Origin: Pseudoxanthomonas wuyuanensis
GTDB taxonomy: Bacteria > Pseudomonadota > Gammaproteobacteria > Xanthomonadales > Xanthomonadaceae
DNA: 64,000 nt
Assembly: GCF_900215535.1 (NCBI RefSeq)
Contig: NZ_OCND01000002.1
Span: 124,001 to 188,000 of the forward strand
Direction: 5' to 3'
Below the pieces are notes generated by a model. The model searched no databases. It worked only from the letters and a program-made list of their open reading frames with translations, and had not been told where the DNA came from. A program made the translations under genes and the position numbers. Of this stretch, positions 24,673 to 34,206 are shown in pieces (within the stretch, counting starts at the first letter, position 1; the number at the start of each line of letters is the position of its first letter).

Positions 24673-24984
24673 ATGAACTACCAGCTCATCATCAAGTTCT
24701 GGCGCGCGTCGCTGGCGGACGAAGCATTCCTGGCGACGATAGAGGCCGATCTGAAGCGGGCATTGGGCGATGCCGTCGAGCTGGAGGGCTACGACGTAAG
24801 CCCGAAAGAGATCAATCTCTTCATGCTGACGCCCGAGCCGCGGGACTCCTTCCGGCGCGCGCGAAGCGTGCTGGAAGACAAGGGCATCTTGCACGGTTTG
24901 TCGGCCGCTTACCGTCTGGTCGGTGGAGCAAGTTTCACCTCGCTGTGGCCGCTGCGCTCCACGCGCAAGTTCAAGCTCCCGTAG
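24673..24984 (+). CDS. Small cytoplasmic protein of unknown function
   Basis: A 103-residue protein starting NYQLIIKFWRASLADEAFLA, with predicted alpha/beta layout and motifs VSPKEINLFMLTPEP and DKGILHGLSAAYRLVGG. It lacks a signal peptide. It follows the propeller gene by 66 bases on the same strand. Its compact two-layer pattern is like small immunity- or DUF-type proteins, but no family can be assigned. Confidence 0.65.
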   Translation: MNYQLIIKFWRASLADEAFLATIEADLKRALGDAVELEGYDVSPKEINLFMLTPEPRDSFRRARSVLEDKGILHGLSAAYRLVGGASFTSLWPLRSTRKFKLP

Positions 24985-25044
24985 CGCGTCCTGCCATCTG
25001 AAGGACGCAGGGCGGTTGAACAGTTGGAGAAGGTGGAGCAACCC

Positions 25045-25075
25045 GTAGGGCGGAACCCGCGCAGCGGATTCCGCC
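25045..25075. repeat. Palindromic repeat of the GTAGGGCGGAA type
   Basis: GTAGGGCGGAACCCGCGCAG followed by CGGATTCCGCC folds with GGCGGAA/TTCCGCC as the stem. Fragments of the same family occur at 8205 (GCGGAATCCGCC) and 21181-21195. Confidence 0.6.
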
Positions 25076-25224
25076 ACGGACATACGTCCCGCGGCCACTA
25101 CAGTGGGCATGCAAGATGCGGTGCGTTTGTCGTGGCCGTGGCGATCATGCATATGCCTGTGCTGGCTCCGTAACAACCCGCCATTCAACCAGGGCTCCTG
25201 CGGGTCAGCGCTATACTCGCGACC

Positions 25225-25636
25225 ATGAGCATTCGCGCCCCGTCGCCCCGTCCGTTCGGCGAACAACTGCGTGACTGGCGCCAGCGCCGTTACCTTTCCC
25301 AGCTCGATCTGGCGCACCTGGCAGGGATTTCGCCGCGGCACATGAGCTTTATCGAGACCGGACGCTCGGTTCCCAGCCGCGCGGTGGTGCTGCGACTGTC
25401 CGACCGCCTCGAGGTTCCGCTGCGCGAGCGCAACCAGTTGCTGCTCGCCGCCGGGTACGCGCCGCTGTACCGCGAGAACCGGCTGGACGATGCCGCCATG
25501 GCTACCGCGCGCCGTGACACAGGGGTCAGGTTCGATTTTCTTGCAGACATGCTTCCCTGGCTGACGCGCGACAGGTACAAAGGCGCTTCTGCCCATCGTT
25601 GCGACCACGCGCGGGGCGCCGACTGGAGCCGATACG
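25225..25636 (+). pseudogene. Truncated XRE regulator (MmyB-like ligand domain lost)
   Basis: Residues 1-96 are a good XRE helix-turn-helix of the kind that is normally followed by an MmyB-like ligand domain (FGEQLRDWRQRRYLSQLDLA, ISPRHMSFIETGRSVPSRAV, LLLAAGYAPLYRENRLDD). After DDAAMATAR, where a 150-residue ligand domain should follow, the sequence changes into the end repeat of a RAYT-like element (25522). The open frame then runs by chance into the fucosidase gene. The 3' part was evidently lost, perhaps through element excision or deletion. A short DNA-binding protein may still be made. Confidence 0.75.
25522..25545 (-). repeat. End remnant of a RAYT-like element
   Basis: GGGGTCAGGTTCGATTTTCT is a variant of the ends of the element at 638-1465. 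Read on the minus strand, the bases encode a typical transposase end (ACLQENRT, then TGA inside the repeat), the same layout as in the intact element. The rest of the gene is missing. Confidence 0.6.
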
Positions 25637-28042
25637 ATGAGCGATTTCACAAGGGCGGCGGCCAATGCGTCGCGGCGTGCGTTTCTCAAGCACTCTGGCG
25701 TCGTTGCCGCCATCCTGCCGCTGCTGGGCCTGCCGGCGTTCGCGCGCACGCGCGCTGTTCCCGTGCGCCCGGCCGTCTCGCCGCTGCTGCCGGCGGCGCA
25801 GGCGCTGCGGATGCCCTATGACAGCCCCGCCAACGAGGCCGAGGTACTGCGGCAAGGACTGCCCATCGGCAACGGCCGGCTGGGTGCGCTGGTTGGCGGC
25901 GCACCCGACCGCGACTTCCTGTACCTGTCCGATGCCAGCCTGTGGACCGGGGGCCGCAACGATGTGCTCGATGCGCAAGGCCAGTTCCCCTACGAGAAGG
26001 ACAACTTTGGCAGCTTCGTGATGCTGGCCAGGCTGTATCTCGAACTCGACGGACATGCACCGGCACAATTGCGCGACTACTGGCGCGAGCTGGACCTCAG
26101 CAACGGCTGCATGCGCGTGGGCTACACGCTGGGTGGTGCGCAATTCACCCGTACCGCGTTTGCCAGCCATCCTGACGACGCCATCGTCATGCAGCTGAGT
26201 CAGCGCGGCGGCGGCCGCCACAGCGGCCGACTGCAATTGGTCAGTGCGCACGCTGCAGCGGTGAGCAGCGATGCAAGCGGGCAACTGGGGTTTTCCGGCG
26301 TGCTGGGCAACGGCCTTCGCCATGGGGCCTGCGTGCAGTTGAGCGCCGCTGACGGCAGTGTGGAAGCGCATGGCGACACCCTGCACTTTCGCGACTGCAG
26401 CGCGCTGAGCATCGTGGTGTGCGGCGGCAGCAACTATGTGCCCGACCTGGCCAGGGACTTCCGGGACCCGGACATGGACCCGCAGGCGGTGGCCAGGCAG
26501 CGCTGTGCGGCGGTGGCTCAGGTCGCGCCCGATGCGTTGCTGTACACCCATGTGGCCGACTACCGCGCTCTGTTCGGCACCCTGCAGGTGGACCTGGGCC
26601 GTTCCCGTCCGGCGCAACGCGCGCTCGACACCTGGCAGCGGCTGCAGGCGCGCAGCGCTGCGGCGCCGGACCCGGAACTGGAGGCGCTGTATCTGCAGTT
26701 TGGCCGCTACCTGACCATCGCCGCGTCGCGCGACGGGCTGCCGATCAATCTGCAGGGGCTGTGGCTGGAGAACAACGATCCGCCATGGATGAGCGACTAC
26801 CACAACGACGTCAATCTGCAGATGAATTACTGGCTGGCAGACCAGGCTGGATTGGGCGCGTGCTTCGACGCGCTCACCCGCTATTGCCTGGCCCAATTGC
26901 CGGCATGGACGCAGATCACCCAGGCCCACTTCAACGACCCGCGCAATCGCTTCCGCAACACCTCCGGCAAAGTCGCCGGTTGGACCGTGGCGATCTCGAC
27001 AAACCCATTCGGCGGCAACGGTTGGTACTGGCACCCGGCTGGCAACGCCTGGCTGTGCGACAGCCTGTGGCAGCACTACGAATACAGCCAGGACCGCGCC
27101 TACCTGGCGCGGATCTACCCGTTGCTCAAGGGCGCCTGCGAATTCTGGCAAGCGCGGCTGATTGAGCTGGAGGTGACCGGCGCCGATGGCCGCCCGCAGC
27201 AACGCCTGGTCGACGACTACGACTGGTCGCCCGAGCACGGCCCGGAAAACGCGCGCGGCATCGCCTATGCGCAGGAACTGGCATGGAACCTGTTTGGGCA
27301 ATACCGCCAGGCCAGCGCATTGCTCGACCGCGATGCCGCCTACGCCGCAACCATCGCCGAACTGCAACAGCGGCTGTACCTGCCGGAAATCAGTCCGGTC
27401 ACTGGACAGCTGCAGGAATGGATGTCGCCCGATGACCTGGGCGAAGACCGGCACCGTCACTTGTCGCCGCTGATGGGGCTGTTTCCCGGCCATCGTCTGC
27501 ACCCGGACCTGGCGCCACACGAGCAGGTCGCGGCCGCGCGCAAACTGCTGGAAGCGCGCGGGATGGACAGCTTTGGCTGGGCCTGCGCCTGGCGCGCGCT
27601 GTGCTGGGCAAGGCTGGGCGATGGCGAGCGCGCCTATGCGCTGGTCAACACCAACTTGAAGCCATCGGTCGTTCACAGCAACGGCACTGCGCCGAACTTC
27701 TTCGACATCTACGACCTCAGCCAGCATGGCGACCCCTCGCTCGGCGGGGTGTTCCAGATCGATGCCAATTTCGGCACCCCCGCGGCGATGCTGGAGATGT
27801 TGCTGTATTCGCGGCCTGGCCACATCCGGCTGCTCCCGGCGCTGCCGAAGGCCTGGGCCGAGCAGGGCCGGGTTACCGGCATCGCTGCGCGCGGCGGCTT
27901 TGTCGTGGATCTGGAGTGGCGAGGAGGCAAGGCGACCCGGATAGCGCTGCGCAGCATCGGCGGGACAGATACCGATCTGGTCTTCAACGGTCGATCGCAG
28001 CGCATCCGGCTAACGCCCGGCGCCGCCATCGACGTGCTTTGA
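25637..28042 (+). CDS. GH95 family glycoside hydrolase (alpha-L-fucosidase/galactosidase type), Tat-exported
   Basis: An 801-residue enzyme. Twin-arginine signal SRRAFLKHSGVVAAILPL (R13, R14). Residues about 60-300 form the N-terminal beta domain, 330-690 the (alpha/alpha)6 barrel and 690-801 the C-terminal beta domain. The general acid is E594 (GQLQEW) and the conserved Asp is D709 (FQIDANFG); the water-activating site reads YHNDVNLQMNYW (389-400), where well-studied fucosidases have N-I-N, so the first Asn may be D391. The family inverts alpha-1,2-fucosides or alpha-L-galactosides of plant or mucin glycans. No other glycan gene is nearby, so it may act alone on imported or surface glycans. 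Confidence 0.9.
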   Translation: MSDFTRAAANASRRAFLKHSGVVAAILPLLGLPAFARTRAVPVRPAVSPLLPAAQALRMPYDSPANEAEVLRQGLPIGNGRLGALVGGAPDRDFLYLSDASLWTGGRNDVLDAQGQFPYEKDNFGSFVMLARLYLELDGHAPAQLRDYWRELDLSNGCMRVGYTLGGAQFTRTAFASHPDDAIVMQLSQRGGGRHSGRLQLVSAHAAAVSSDASGQLGFSGVLGNGLRHGACVQLSAADGSVEAHGDTLHFRDCSALSIVVCGGSNYVPDLARDFRDPDMDPQAVARQRCAAVAQVAPDALLYTHVADYRALFGTLQVDLGRSRPAQRALDTWQRLQARSAAAPDPELEALYLQFGRYLTIAASRDGLPINLQGLWLENNDPPWMSDYHNDVNLQMNYWLADQAGLGACFDALTRYCLAQLPAWTQITQAHFNDPRNRFRNTSGKVAGWTVAISTNPFGGNGWYWHPAGNAWLCDSLWQHYEYSQDRAYLARIYPLLKGACEFWQARLIELEVTGADGRPQQRLVDDYDWSPEHGPENARGIAYAQELAWNLFGQYRQASALLDRDAAYAATIAELQQRLYLPEISPVTGQLQEWMSPDDLGEDRHRHLSPLMGLFPGHRLHPDLAPHEQVAAARKLLEARGMDSFGWACAWRALCWARLGDGERAYALVNTNLKPSVVHSNGTAPNFFDIYDLSQHGDPSLGGVFQIDANFGTPAAMLEMLLYSRPGHIRLLPALPKAWAEQGRVTGIAARGGFVVDLEWRGGKATRIALRSIGGTDTDLVFNGRSQRIRLTPGAAIDVL

Positions 28043-28181
28043 CCGGCGGTAGAGAAGGTCGGGCAGGAACGCGCCAGCGCTGGGAGGGGGAGACGCGCTT
28101 GTTGCAGTTGAAGCGGCGCGTTCAGATGCCTTGCACGCGGCGGCCGCTACACTCGGGCCGGTCTTGAACCCGCGCAGCCCC

Positions 28182-28804
28182 ATGTCCCTCGTCAAGTTTC
28201 TCTGGCCATCCATCGCCCTCGCCGCGGCCCTGTCGCTGGCCGCCTGCGGTTCCGGCCGCAGCAAGGCCGAGGCGCCACCGCTGGGCGAGACCTTCGGTGC
28301 CGAGGACACCTATTCGCGCAGCTACCCGGTGGCGCCGGCCATCGCCTGCGAGGCCACGCGGCGCGCGCTGCTGGGACAGGGCTACAGTACATGATTGCCA
28401 AGCAGACCGTCGAGGCGGTGGAGGCGCTCAAGAACTTCCAGCCCGAGTCCGACGTGCACACCCAGCTCAAGGTGCTTGCAACCTGCGTCCCGCGCTCCGG
28501 CGGCGGCGCTATCGTCTTCATCAATGCGGTGGAGGACCGTTATGCGCTGAAGTCGCAGTCCAGTTCGGCCAGCGTGGGCGTGAGCATGATCGGCTCGGTG
28601 TCGCTGCCGGTCCCCATTGGCGGCAGCAACGCCAATCTGGTGCGGGTGGGCAGCAATACCGTGCAGAACCAGGACTTCTACCGCCGCCTGTTCGACCGCG
28701 TGACGTTCTAACTGCCGGGCACGCCGGCCGACGGTGTATCGCGCCCGCCCCCGCTGGAGCCAGAACCGGAAGGTCCGCCGGATCCGGTCAGACTGGAGCG
28801 GTAG
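28182..28804 (+). pseudogene. DUF2242 lipoprotein, broken duplicate
   Basis: A second copy of the lipoprotein gene at 21796, with its promoter region. The frame breaks after LLGQGY: the intact copy has GGCTATGTGATCGGCAAG, this one GGCTACAGTACATGATTGCC, which stops at a TGA. Body sequence from 28391 continues in another frame and is closely identical (FQPESDVHTQLKVLATCVPR), then meets a TAA where the intact copy has TAC (VTFY). Two independent lesions show that it is dead. Confidence 0.9.
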
Positions 28805-28859
28805 GCTCCCGCAGGACAAAGCCCATGCGGCCGGACCGGGCATCCTGGTGGTGCCCGGC

Positions 28860-29012
28860 TAGCGTCGTGTCTCAGCCGCCACTGGTGATGCCGGCGGCCT
28901 TCAACAGCCGAATGGCGGGTAAAGCTGAGAGCCAGCTTGTGCTTGAAGGCGAAAAACAAAATGGATCCCAGCGTTCGCGGGGATGACGAGCAATAGCCGA
29001 GACACGACGCTA
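28860..29012. mobile_element. 153-bp MITE-like element with 14-bp perfect inverted ends
   Basis: TAGCGTCGTGTCTC at 28860-28873 and its exact complement GAGACACGACGCTA at 28999-29012 bound the element; the outer bases are TA on both sides. Inside lies a second dyad (GGATCCCAGCGTTCGCGGGG around 28963), which resembles a palindrome often seen between xanthomonad genes. There is no coding potential. It separates the dead DUF2242 copy from the efflux regulator; the region 28805-29090 holds nothing else. Confidence 0.65.
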
Positions 29013-29090
29013 ATCGGCACCGGTCATCGGCTTTGGCGGTTTGGCTGGCGCCGGTCCGGTCCCAAAACCGTAGCTGCGCAGATAAGGTGG

Positions 29091-29729
29091 CTATTGGCAG
29101 GCCGGATCGCCAGCGGTCTGGACGGCCGCAGGCGCGTAGCCGGCAAAGAAGGTCTGCAGGGCCCGTTGTGTCGCCTCGCGCAGATACGCGTTGGAAGGCG
29201 CCTTGAGCAATCCGAACAGACGGGGCATGAGCGTTTCGGATTCGAGCAATGCGTGCAGGTGGCGGGCGGCCATCATCGGGTCGGATTGCCGCAGCCGACC
29301 CAGATCCATCTGCCGCTGCAGGAAATCGGCGACGTGCTGCATGCCCTTTTTCGGGCCCGTCTCGAAGAACAGTGCACCCACATCGGAGCGGCCCGCAACG
29401 CCGATGATGGTCTGCCACATCTGCACCGACTGTTCGTTGCACAGGAAACCCAGCGTGTCCTCGCCAAAGCGCTGCAGCGCCGTCGGCAGGTCTTCGGTAG
29501 TTTCCTGCAGCGTCATCAGCACCGGTTGGAAAAACCGTTCCGCCACGCTGTGGGCCACCGCGACGAAGAGCTCCTCCTTGGAAGGGAAGTAGCCATACAG
29601 CGTGCGCTTGGAACCGCCCGCGCGGGTCGCGATTTGCGACATCGAGGCGCCCTCGAACCCTGCCTCCAGGAAGACCTCGGCGGCAGCTTCGATAATCGCC
29701 TCGCGTTTGGCTTCTGTCCGGACGCGCAT
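29091..29729 (-). CDS. TetR-family repressor of the RND efflux operon
   Basis: A 212-residue AcrR-like TetR regulator. The helix-turn-helix is at residues about 8-55 (AIIEAAAEVFLEAGFEGASM, GGSKRTLYGYFPSKEELF), followed by a helical ligand domain. It is divergent from the RND adaptor gene, with a promoter and dyad in the 135-bp gap, the standard layout for a local repressor that is released by pump substrates. Confidence 0.9.
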   Translation of the reverse strand: MRVRTEAKREAIIEAAAEVFLEAGFEGASMSQIATRAGGSKRTLYGYFPSKEELFVAVAHSVAERFFQPVLMTLQETTEDLPTALQRFGEDTLGFLCNEQSVQMWQTIIGVAGRSDVGALFFETGPKKGMQHVADFLQRQMDLGRLRQSDPMMAARHLHALLESETLMPRLFGLLKAPSNAYLREATQRALQTFFAGYAPAAVQTAGDPACQ

Positions 29730-29779
29730 CAGCCTGACCTCGAATGGGGCCTTAAGTATACCGATGTGGGCAGAAATGA

Positions 29780-29808
29780 TTGACAGCCCGAAAATCGACT
29801 ATTAGGAT
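29780..29808 (+). promoter_or_regulatory. Sigma-70 type promoter of the RND operon
   Basis: A perfect -35 box TTGACA (29780-29785), a 17-base spacer and a -10 box TAGGAT (29803-29808) precede the adaptor start by 56 bases. Transcription would begin near 29815, inside the dyad at 29813. Confidence 0.65.
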
Positions 29809-29812
29809 ACCG

Positions 29813-29824
29813 AACCGTACCGTT
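29813..29824. promoter_or_regulatory. Candidate TetR operator at the RND promoter start point
   Basis: AACCGTACCGTT is a near-perfect dyad centred on GTAC. It overlaps the expected transcription start and lies in a run of CCG steps (ACCGAACCGTACCG). A repressor bound here would block the promoter just upstream. Confidence 0.5.
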
Positions 29825-29864
29825 TAGTCGTGTTCTGTTCCGTATTCCTGCCCGGAGAGCCCCC

Positions 29865-31043
29865 ATGCGTCCTGTCGTCCCGTTCCACCTGCCTTTGGCC
29901 GCCCTGGCGGCCTGCCTGCTGTTGAGCGCCTGCGGCGCCCCGCCCGGAGGTGCGCCGCCCGAGGAGGGCACTCCGCAGATGGGGGTCATGACCGTCAGCG
30001 CGCAGCCGGTCACGTTGACCACCGAACTGCCTGGGCGGACGGTTCCCTACCTGATTGCCGAAGTCAGGCCCCAGGTCGGTGGCATCATCCAGGCGCGCAA
30101 GTTCAGGGAAGGCAGCGACGTCAAGGCGGGTCAGACGCTGTACCAGATCGACCCGGCCACCTACCGGGCCGCGTACGACAGCAGCGTTGCGGCCCTGGCC
30201 AAGGCCCAGGCCAACTTGCGCACCACGCAACTGAAAGCCGACCGCTACAAGGACCTGGTGGCGATCTCGGCCGTCAGCCAACAGGATTACGACGATGCCA
30301 CCGCCGCGCTGGGGCAGGCCGTGGCGGACGTCTCGGCGGCCAAGGCCAACGTGGAAAGCACGCGCATCAACCTTGCCTACGCGCGGGTCGATGCCCCGAT
30401 CTCGGGGCGCATTGGCAAATCCAGCGTGACCCCCGGCGCGCTGGTGACCGCCAGCCAAGCCAACCCGCTGGCCACCGTCCAGCAACTGGACCCCATTTAC
30501 GTTGACGTCACCCAATCCAGCGCCTCGCTGCTCAAGCTCAGGCAGGCCATGGCCCAGGGCGATCTGGAAACAGCCGGGACCGGCGCGGCCAAGGTTCGCC
30601 TGGTGATGGAGGACGGCAGCACCTATCCGCGGGAGGGCCGCCTGGAGTTTTCCGACGTGACCGTGGACCAGAACACCGGCTCGATCACGCTGCGCGCCGT
30701 GTTTCCGAACCCGGATGCCGATCTGCTGCCAGGCATGTATGTGAAGGCGGTCGTGCAGGAGGGCGTGAAAGGGCGGGGGATACTGGTGCCGCAGCAGGCA
30801 GTTTTGCGCAATGGCGCAGGCAAGCCGACGGCCTTTGTCGTCGCAGCCGATGGCAAGCTGCAACTGCGCGTGCTGGAAACCGAGCGCACGGTCGGCGACC
30901 AGTGGCTGGTGCGCAGCGGCCTGAAGCCGGGCGAGGTGCTGGTGGTCGATGGCCTGCCGCGCGCGCGCGATGGCATCGAGGTCAAGACCGTGCCCTGGCA
31001 GCCCCGTGGCGACAAGTCCGCCGCCGTTGGCGCCCAACGCTAA
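29865..31043 (+). CDS. RND efflux periplasmic adaptor (AcrA/MexA type)
   Basis: A 392-residue membrane fusion lipoprotein: lipobox LLLSAC with the lipidated C23, a barrel-sandwich lipoyl domain (AEVRPQVGGIIQARKFREGS), an alpha-hairpin about residues 95-170 (KADRYKDLVAISAVSQQDYD), then beta-barrel and membrane-proximal domains (AVFPNPDADLLPGMYVKAVV). It links the RND pump to the outer-membrane channel. It is the first gene of a three-gene operon, 15 bases before the pump. The hairpin length fits partners of AcrB/MexB-type pumps. Confidence 0.95.
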   Translation: MRPVVPFHLPLAALAACLLLSACGAPPGGAPPEEGTPQMGVMTVSAQPVTLTTELPGRTVPYLIAEVRPQVGGIIQARKFREGSDVKAGQTLYQIDPATYRAAYDSSVAALAKAQANLRTTQLKADRYKDLVAISAVSQQDYDDATAALGQAVADVSAAKANVESTRINLAYARVDAPISGRIGKSSVTPGALVTASQANPLATVQQLDPIYVDVTQSSASLLKLRQAMAQGDLETAGTGAAKVRLVMEDGSTYPREGRLEFSDVTVDQNTGSITLRAVFPNPDADLLPGMYVKAVVQEGVKGRGILVPQQAVLRNGAGKPTAFVVAADGKLQLRVLETERTVGDQWLVRSGLKPGEVLVVDGLPRARDGIEVKTVPWQPRGDKSAAVGAQR

Positions 31044-31058
31044 GGACGCCTGACCGCC

Positions 31059-34000
31059 ATGGCACGTTTCTTCATCGATCGCCCGATCTTCGCGTGGGTG
31101 CTGGCCATTGTCGTGATGCTGGCCGGCATCCTGTCCATCACCATCCTGCCTATCGCCCAGTACCCGGCCATCGCGCCGCCAGCCGTTTCCATCACCGCCA
31201 ACTACCCTGGCGCTTCGGCGCAGACCCTGGAAGACACGGTCACCCAGGTCATCGAGCAGAAAATGAAGGGCCTGGACCGGCTCAGCTACATGGCCTCCAC
31301 CAGCGAGTCCAGCGGCCAGGCCACCATCACCCTGACGTTCGAAAACGGCACCGACCCGGACACCGCGCAGGTACAGGTGCAGAACAAGCTGTCGCTGGCC
31401 ACCCCGTTGCTTCCGCAGGAAGTGCAGCAGCAGGGCGTGACCGTCACCAAGTCCGCCTCCAACTTCCTCAATGTGCTGGCCTTCACCTCCGAAGACGGCA
31501 GCATGAACGAGTCGGACCTGTCGGACTACGTGGCGGCCAACGTGCAGGAAGCGATCAGCCGCGTCGAGGGCGTGGGCGATACCACGCTGTTCGGTTCGCA
31601 GTACTCGATGCGGGTGTGGCTGGATCCCGACAGGCTCACCAGTTTCAACCTGACACCGCTGGACGTCAGCGCCGCCATCCAGGCGCAGAATGCGCAGGTG
31701 TCGGCCGGCCAGCTCGGCGCGCTGCCGGCGGCGGCCAACCAGCAGATCAACGCCACCATCACCGCCCAGACCCGGCTGCGGACCGCCGCGGAGTTCGAGG
31801 ACATCCTGCTGCGCACGCAGTCGGACGGTTCGCAGGTGCGCCTGCGCGATGTGGCGCGCATAGAGCTGGGCAGCGAAAGCTACAACACCGCCGCCCGCTA
31901 CAACGGCAAGCCGGCCGCCGGCCTTGCCATCAAGTTGGCGTCCGGCGCCAACGCGCTGGACACGGTGCGCGGCATCGACGCCAAGATCGATGAGCTTGAG
32001 CCATTCTTCCCGCCGGGCATGAATGTGCAGAAGCCCTACGACACCACGCCGTTCGTGCGCATCTCCATCGAGGAGGTCGTGCGCACGCTGGTCGAGGCGG
32101 TGCTGCTGGTGTTCCTGGTGATGTACCTGTTCCTGCAGAACTTCCGCGCCACGCTGATCCCGACCATCGCCGTGCCGGTGGTGCTGCTGGGCACCTTTGG
32201 GGTGCTGGCCGCGTTCGGGTTCACCATCAACACGCTGACCATGTTTGCGATGGTGCTGGCGATCGGCCTGCTGGTGGACGATGCGATCGTGGTGGTGGAG
32301 AACGTGGAGCGGGTGATGGCCGAGGACGGCCTGCCGCCGAAGGAGGCCACGCGCAAGTCGATGGGGCAGATTACCGGCGCGCTGGTCGGCGTGGCCCTGG
32401 TGCTGGCTGCGGTGTTCGTGCCGATGGCGTTCTTCGGCGGCTCCACCGGCGTGATCTATCGCCAGTTCTCGATCACGATCGTCTCGGCGATGACATTGTC
32501 GGTGCTGGTGGCGATGGTGCTGACTCCGGCGCTGTGCGCGACCCTGCTCAAGCCGATCGCGCCAGGCCATCATGAGAAGAAGGGGTTCTTCGGCTGGTTC
32601 AACCGCATGTTCGACCGCAGCAACCAGCGTTACCAGGGCGGAGTGCGGCACATGCTGGGCAGGAAGCGGCGCTACATGCTGGTGTTCGCGGCGATGCTGG
32701 CGCTGGTGGCGGCAGGATTCACCAAGCTGCCGGTCGGCTTCCTGCCGGATGAGGACCAGGGCACGCTGTTCGGACTGGTGCAACTGCCGCCGGGCGCCAC
32801 CCATGCGCGCACGCTTGCGGTGATCGAGCAGATCGAGCACCACTTCCTGGTGGATCAGCAGGATTCGGTCGATGGCATGTTTGCGGTGCCTGGCTTCAGC
32901 TTTGCCGGCAGCGGACAGAATGTTGCGCTGCTGTTCGTGAAGCTAAAACCGTGGGACGAGCGCACCCGCGAGGATCAGAGCGTGACCGGCGTTGCGGCCA
33001 AGGCCGGCGCGTTCTTCGCCACCCTCCGCGATGCCAAGGCGTTCGCGTTTGCGCCGCCGGCGGTGTCGGAACTGGGCAACGCCACCGGTTTCGACCTGAT
33101 GCTGCAGGACCGCGCCAACCTCGGTCACGCCGCGCTGATGCAGGCGCGCGACCAGTTGCTGGCCGAGCTGTCCAAGGACAAGCGGCTGGTGGCGGTGCGC
33201 CCCAACGGCCAGGAGGACGCGCCGGAGTTCAAGCTGGAGATCGACCCGCACAAGGCGGAGTCGATGGGCGTGTCGATCGACGACATCAACAACACCTTCT
33301 CCGCCGCCTGGGGTAGCCGCTACGTCAACGACTTCATCGACAAGGGCCGCGTCAAGAAGGTGATGATGCAGGCCGACGCCCGGTTCCGGATGGTGCCGGA
33401 GGACATCGACCGCTGGTATGTGCGCAACAGCGCCGGCGAGATGGTGGCGTTCACCTCGTTCGCTACCGCCCACTGGTCTTCCGGCTCGCCGCGTCTGGAA
33501 CGCTACAACGGCATGCCGTCGGTCGAGATCCTGGGCATGGCGATGCCTGGCGCGGCGTCGAGCGGCGAGGCGCTGGCCATCGTCGAGGCGGCCGTGGCCA
33601 AGCTGCCCCCAGGCATCGGCTACGAATGGACTGGGCTGTCGCGGCAGGAGAAGGCCTCCACCGGCCAGACCGGCATGCTCTACACGCTGTCGATCCTGAT
33701 CGTGTTCCTGTGCCTGGCGGCGCTGTACGAGAGTTGGTCGATTCCGTTCTCGGTGATCCTGGTGGTGCCGCTGGGCGTGCTGGGCGCGCTGGTCGGCGCA
33801 TTCCTGACCTGGAAAATGAACGATGTGTACTTCCAGGTGGGTCTGTTGACCACGATCGGCCTGGCCTGCAAGAACGCGATCCTGATCGTGGAGTTCGCAA
33901 AGGAACTGCACGAGAGCGGCAAGAGCTTGGTCGAGTCCGCATTGGAGGCCGCACGCATGCGCCTGCGGCCGATCCTGATGACCTCGCTGGCGTTCGTCCT

Positions 34001-34205
34001 TGGCGTGCTGCCGCTGGTGCTGAGCAGCGGCGCCGGCGCCGGTGCGCAGAACGCATTGGGTACCGCGGTGATCGGCGGCATGCTGTCGGGCACGATCCTG
34101 GCGGTCTTCTTCGTGCCGCTGTTCTTCGTGATCGTCTGCGGCCTTTTCAAGCGCGGTGTCGGCGTGGAAGCGAGCGCGGCAACGTCGGTGCCGCAGGGAG
34201 CCTGA
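31059..34205 (+). CDS. RND multidrug efflux transporter (AcrB/MexB type, HAE1)
   Basis: A 1048-residue proton-driven pump, the length of AcrB (1049). The start [20 protein letters not shown] is characteristic. The proton relay is complete and at AcrB positions: D407 and D408 ([15 protein letters not shown]) and K938 ([12 protein letters not shown]; AcrB K940). Two large periplasmic loops flank helices 1-2 and 7-8. Expected substrates are drugs, dyes, bile-type detergents or solvents. It is placed between adaptor and channel genes with 15- and 1-base gaps, so it makes a complete tripartite system. Confidence 0.97.
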   Translation: MARFFIDRPIFAWVLAIVVMLAGILSITILPIAQYPAIAPPAVSITANYPGASAQTLEDTVTQVIEQKMKGLDRLSYMASTSESSGQATITLTFENGTDPDTAQVQVQNKLSLATPLLPQEVQQQGVTVTKSASNFLNVLAFTSEDGSMNESDLSDYVAANVQEAISRVEGVGDTTLFGSQYSMRVWLDPDRLTSFNLTPLDVSAAIQAQNAQVSAGQLGALPAAANQQINATITAQTRLRTAAEFEDILLRTQSDGSQVRLRDVARIELGSESYNTAARYNGKPAAGLAIKLASGANALDTVRGIDAKIDELEPFFPPGMNVQKPYDTTPFVRISIEEVVRTLVEAVLLVFLVMYLFLQNFRATLIPTIAVPVVLLGTFGVLAAFGFTINTLTMFAMVLAIGLLVDDAIVVVENVERVMAEDGLPPKEATRKSMGQITGALVGVALVLAAVFVPMAFFGGSTGVIYRQFSITIVSAMTLSVLVAMVLTPALCATLLKPIAPGHHEKKGFFGWFNRMFDRSNQRYQGGVRHMLGRKRRYMLVFAAMLALVAAGFTKLPVGFLPDEDQGTLFGLVQLPPGATHARTLAVIEQIEHHFLVDQQDSVDGMFAVPGFSFAGSGQNVALLFVKLKPWDERTREDQSVTGVAAKAGAFFATLRDAKAFAFAPPAVSELGNATGFDLMLQDRANLGHAALMQARDQLLAELSKDKRLVAVRPNGQEDAPEFKLEIDPHKAESMGVSIDDINNTFSAAWGSRYVNDFIDKGRVKKVMMQADARFRMVPEDIDRWYVRNSAGEMVAFTSFATAHWSSGSPRLERYNGMPSVEILGMAMPGAASSGEALAIVEAAVAKLPPGIGYEWTGLSRQEKASTGQTGMLYTLSILIVFLCLAALYESWSIPFSVILVVPLGVLGALVGAFLTWKMNDVYFQVGLLTTIGLACKNAILIVEFAKELHESGKSLVESALEAARMRLRPILMTSLAFVLGVLPLVLSSGAGAGAQNALGTAVIGGMLSGTILAVFFVPLFFVIVCGLFKRGVGVEASAATSVPQGA

Positions 34206-34206
34206 G

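Noticed and set aside
23740..27823. Two long minus-strand frames (669 and 765 codons) opposite the propeller and GH95 genes
   Set aside because: Antisense shadows. Only the short tail at 25522-25545 looks like a true transposase remnant.
29802..32843. A 1013-codon open frame on the minus strand opposite the RND adaptor and pump genes
   Set aside because: Low-complexity, His/Arg/Gln-rich product with no domain. It is the shadow of the plus-strand pump genes, whose catalytic residues are complete.
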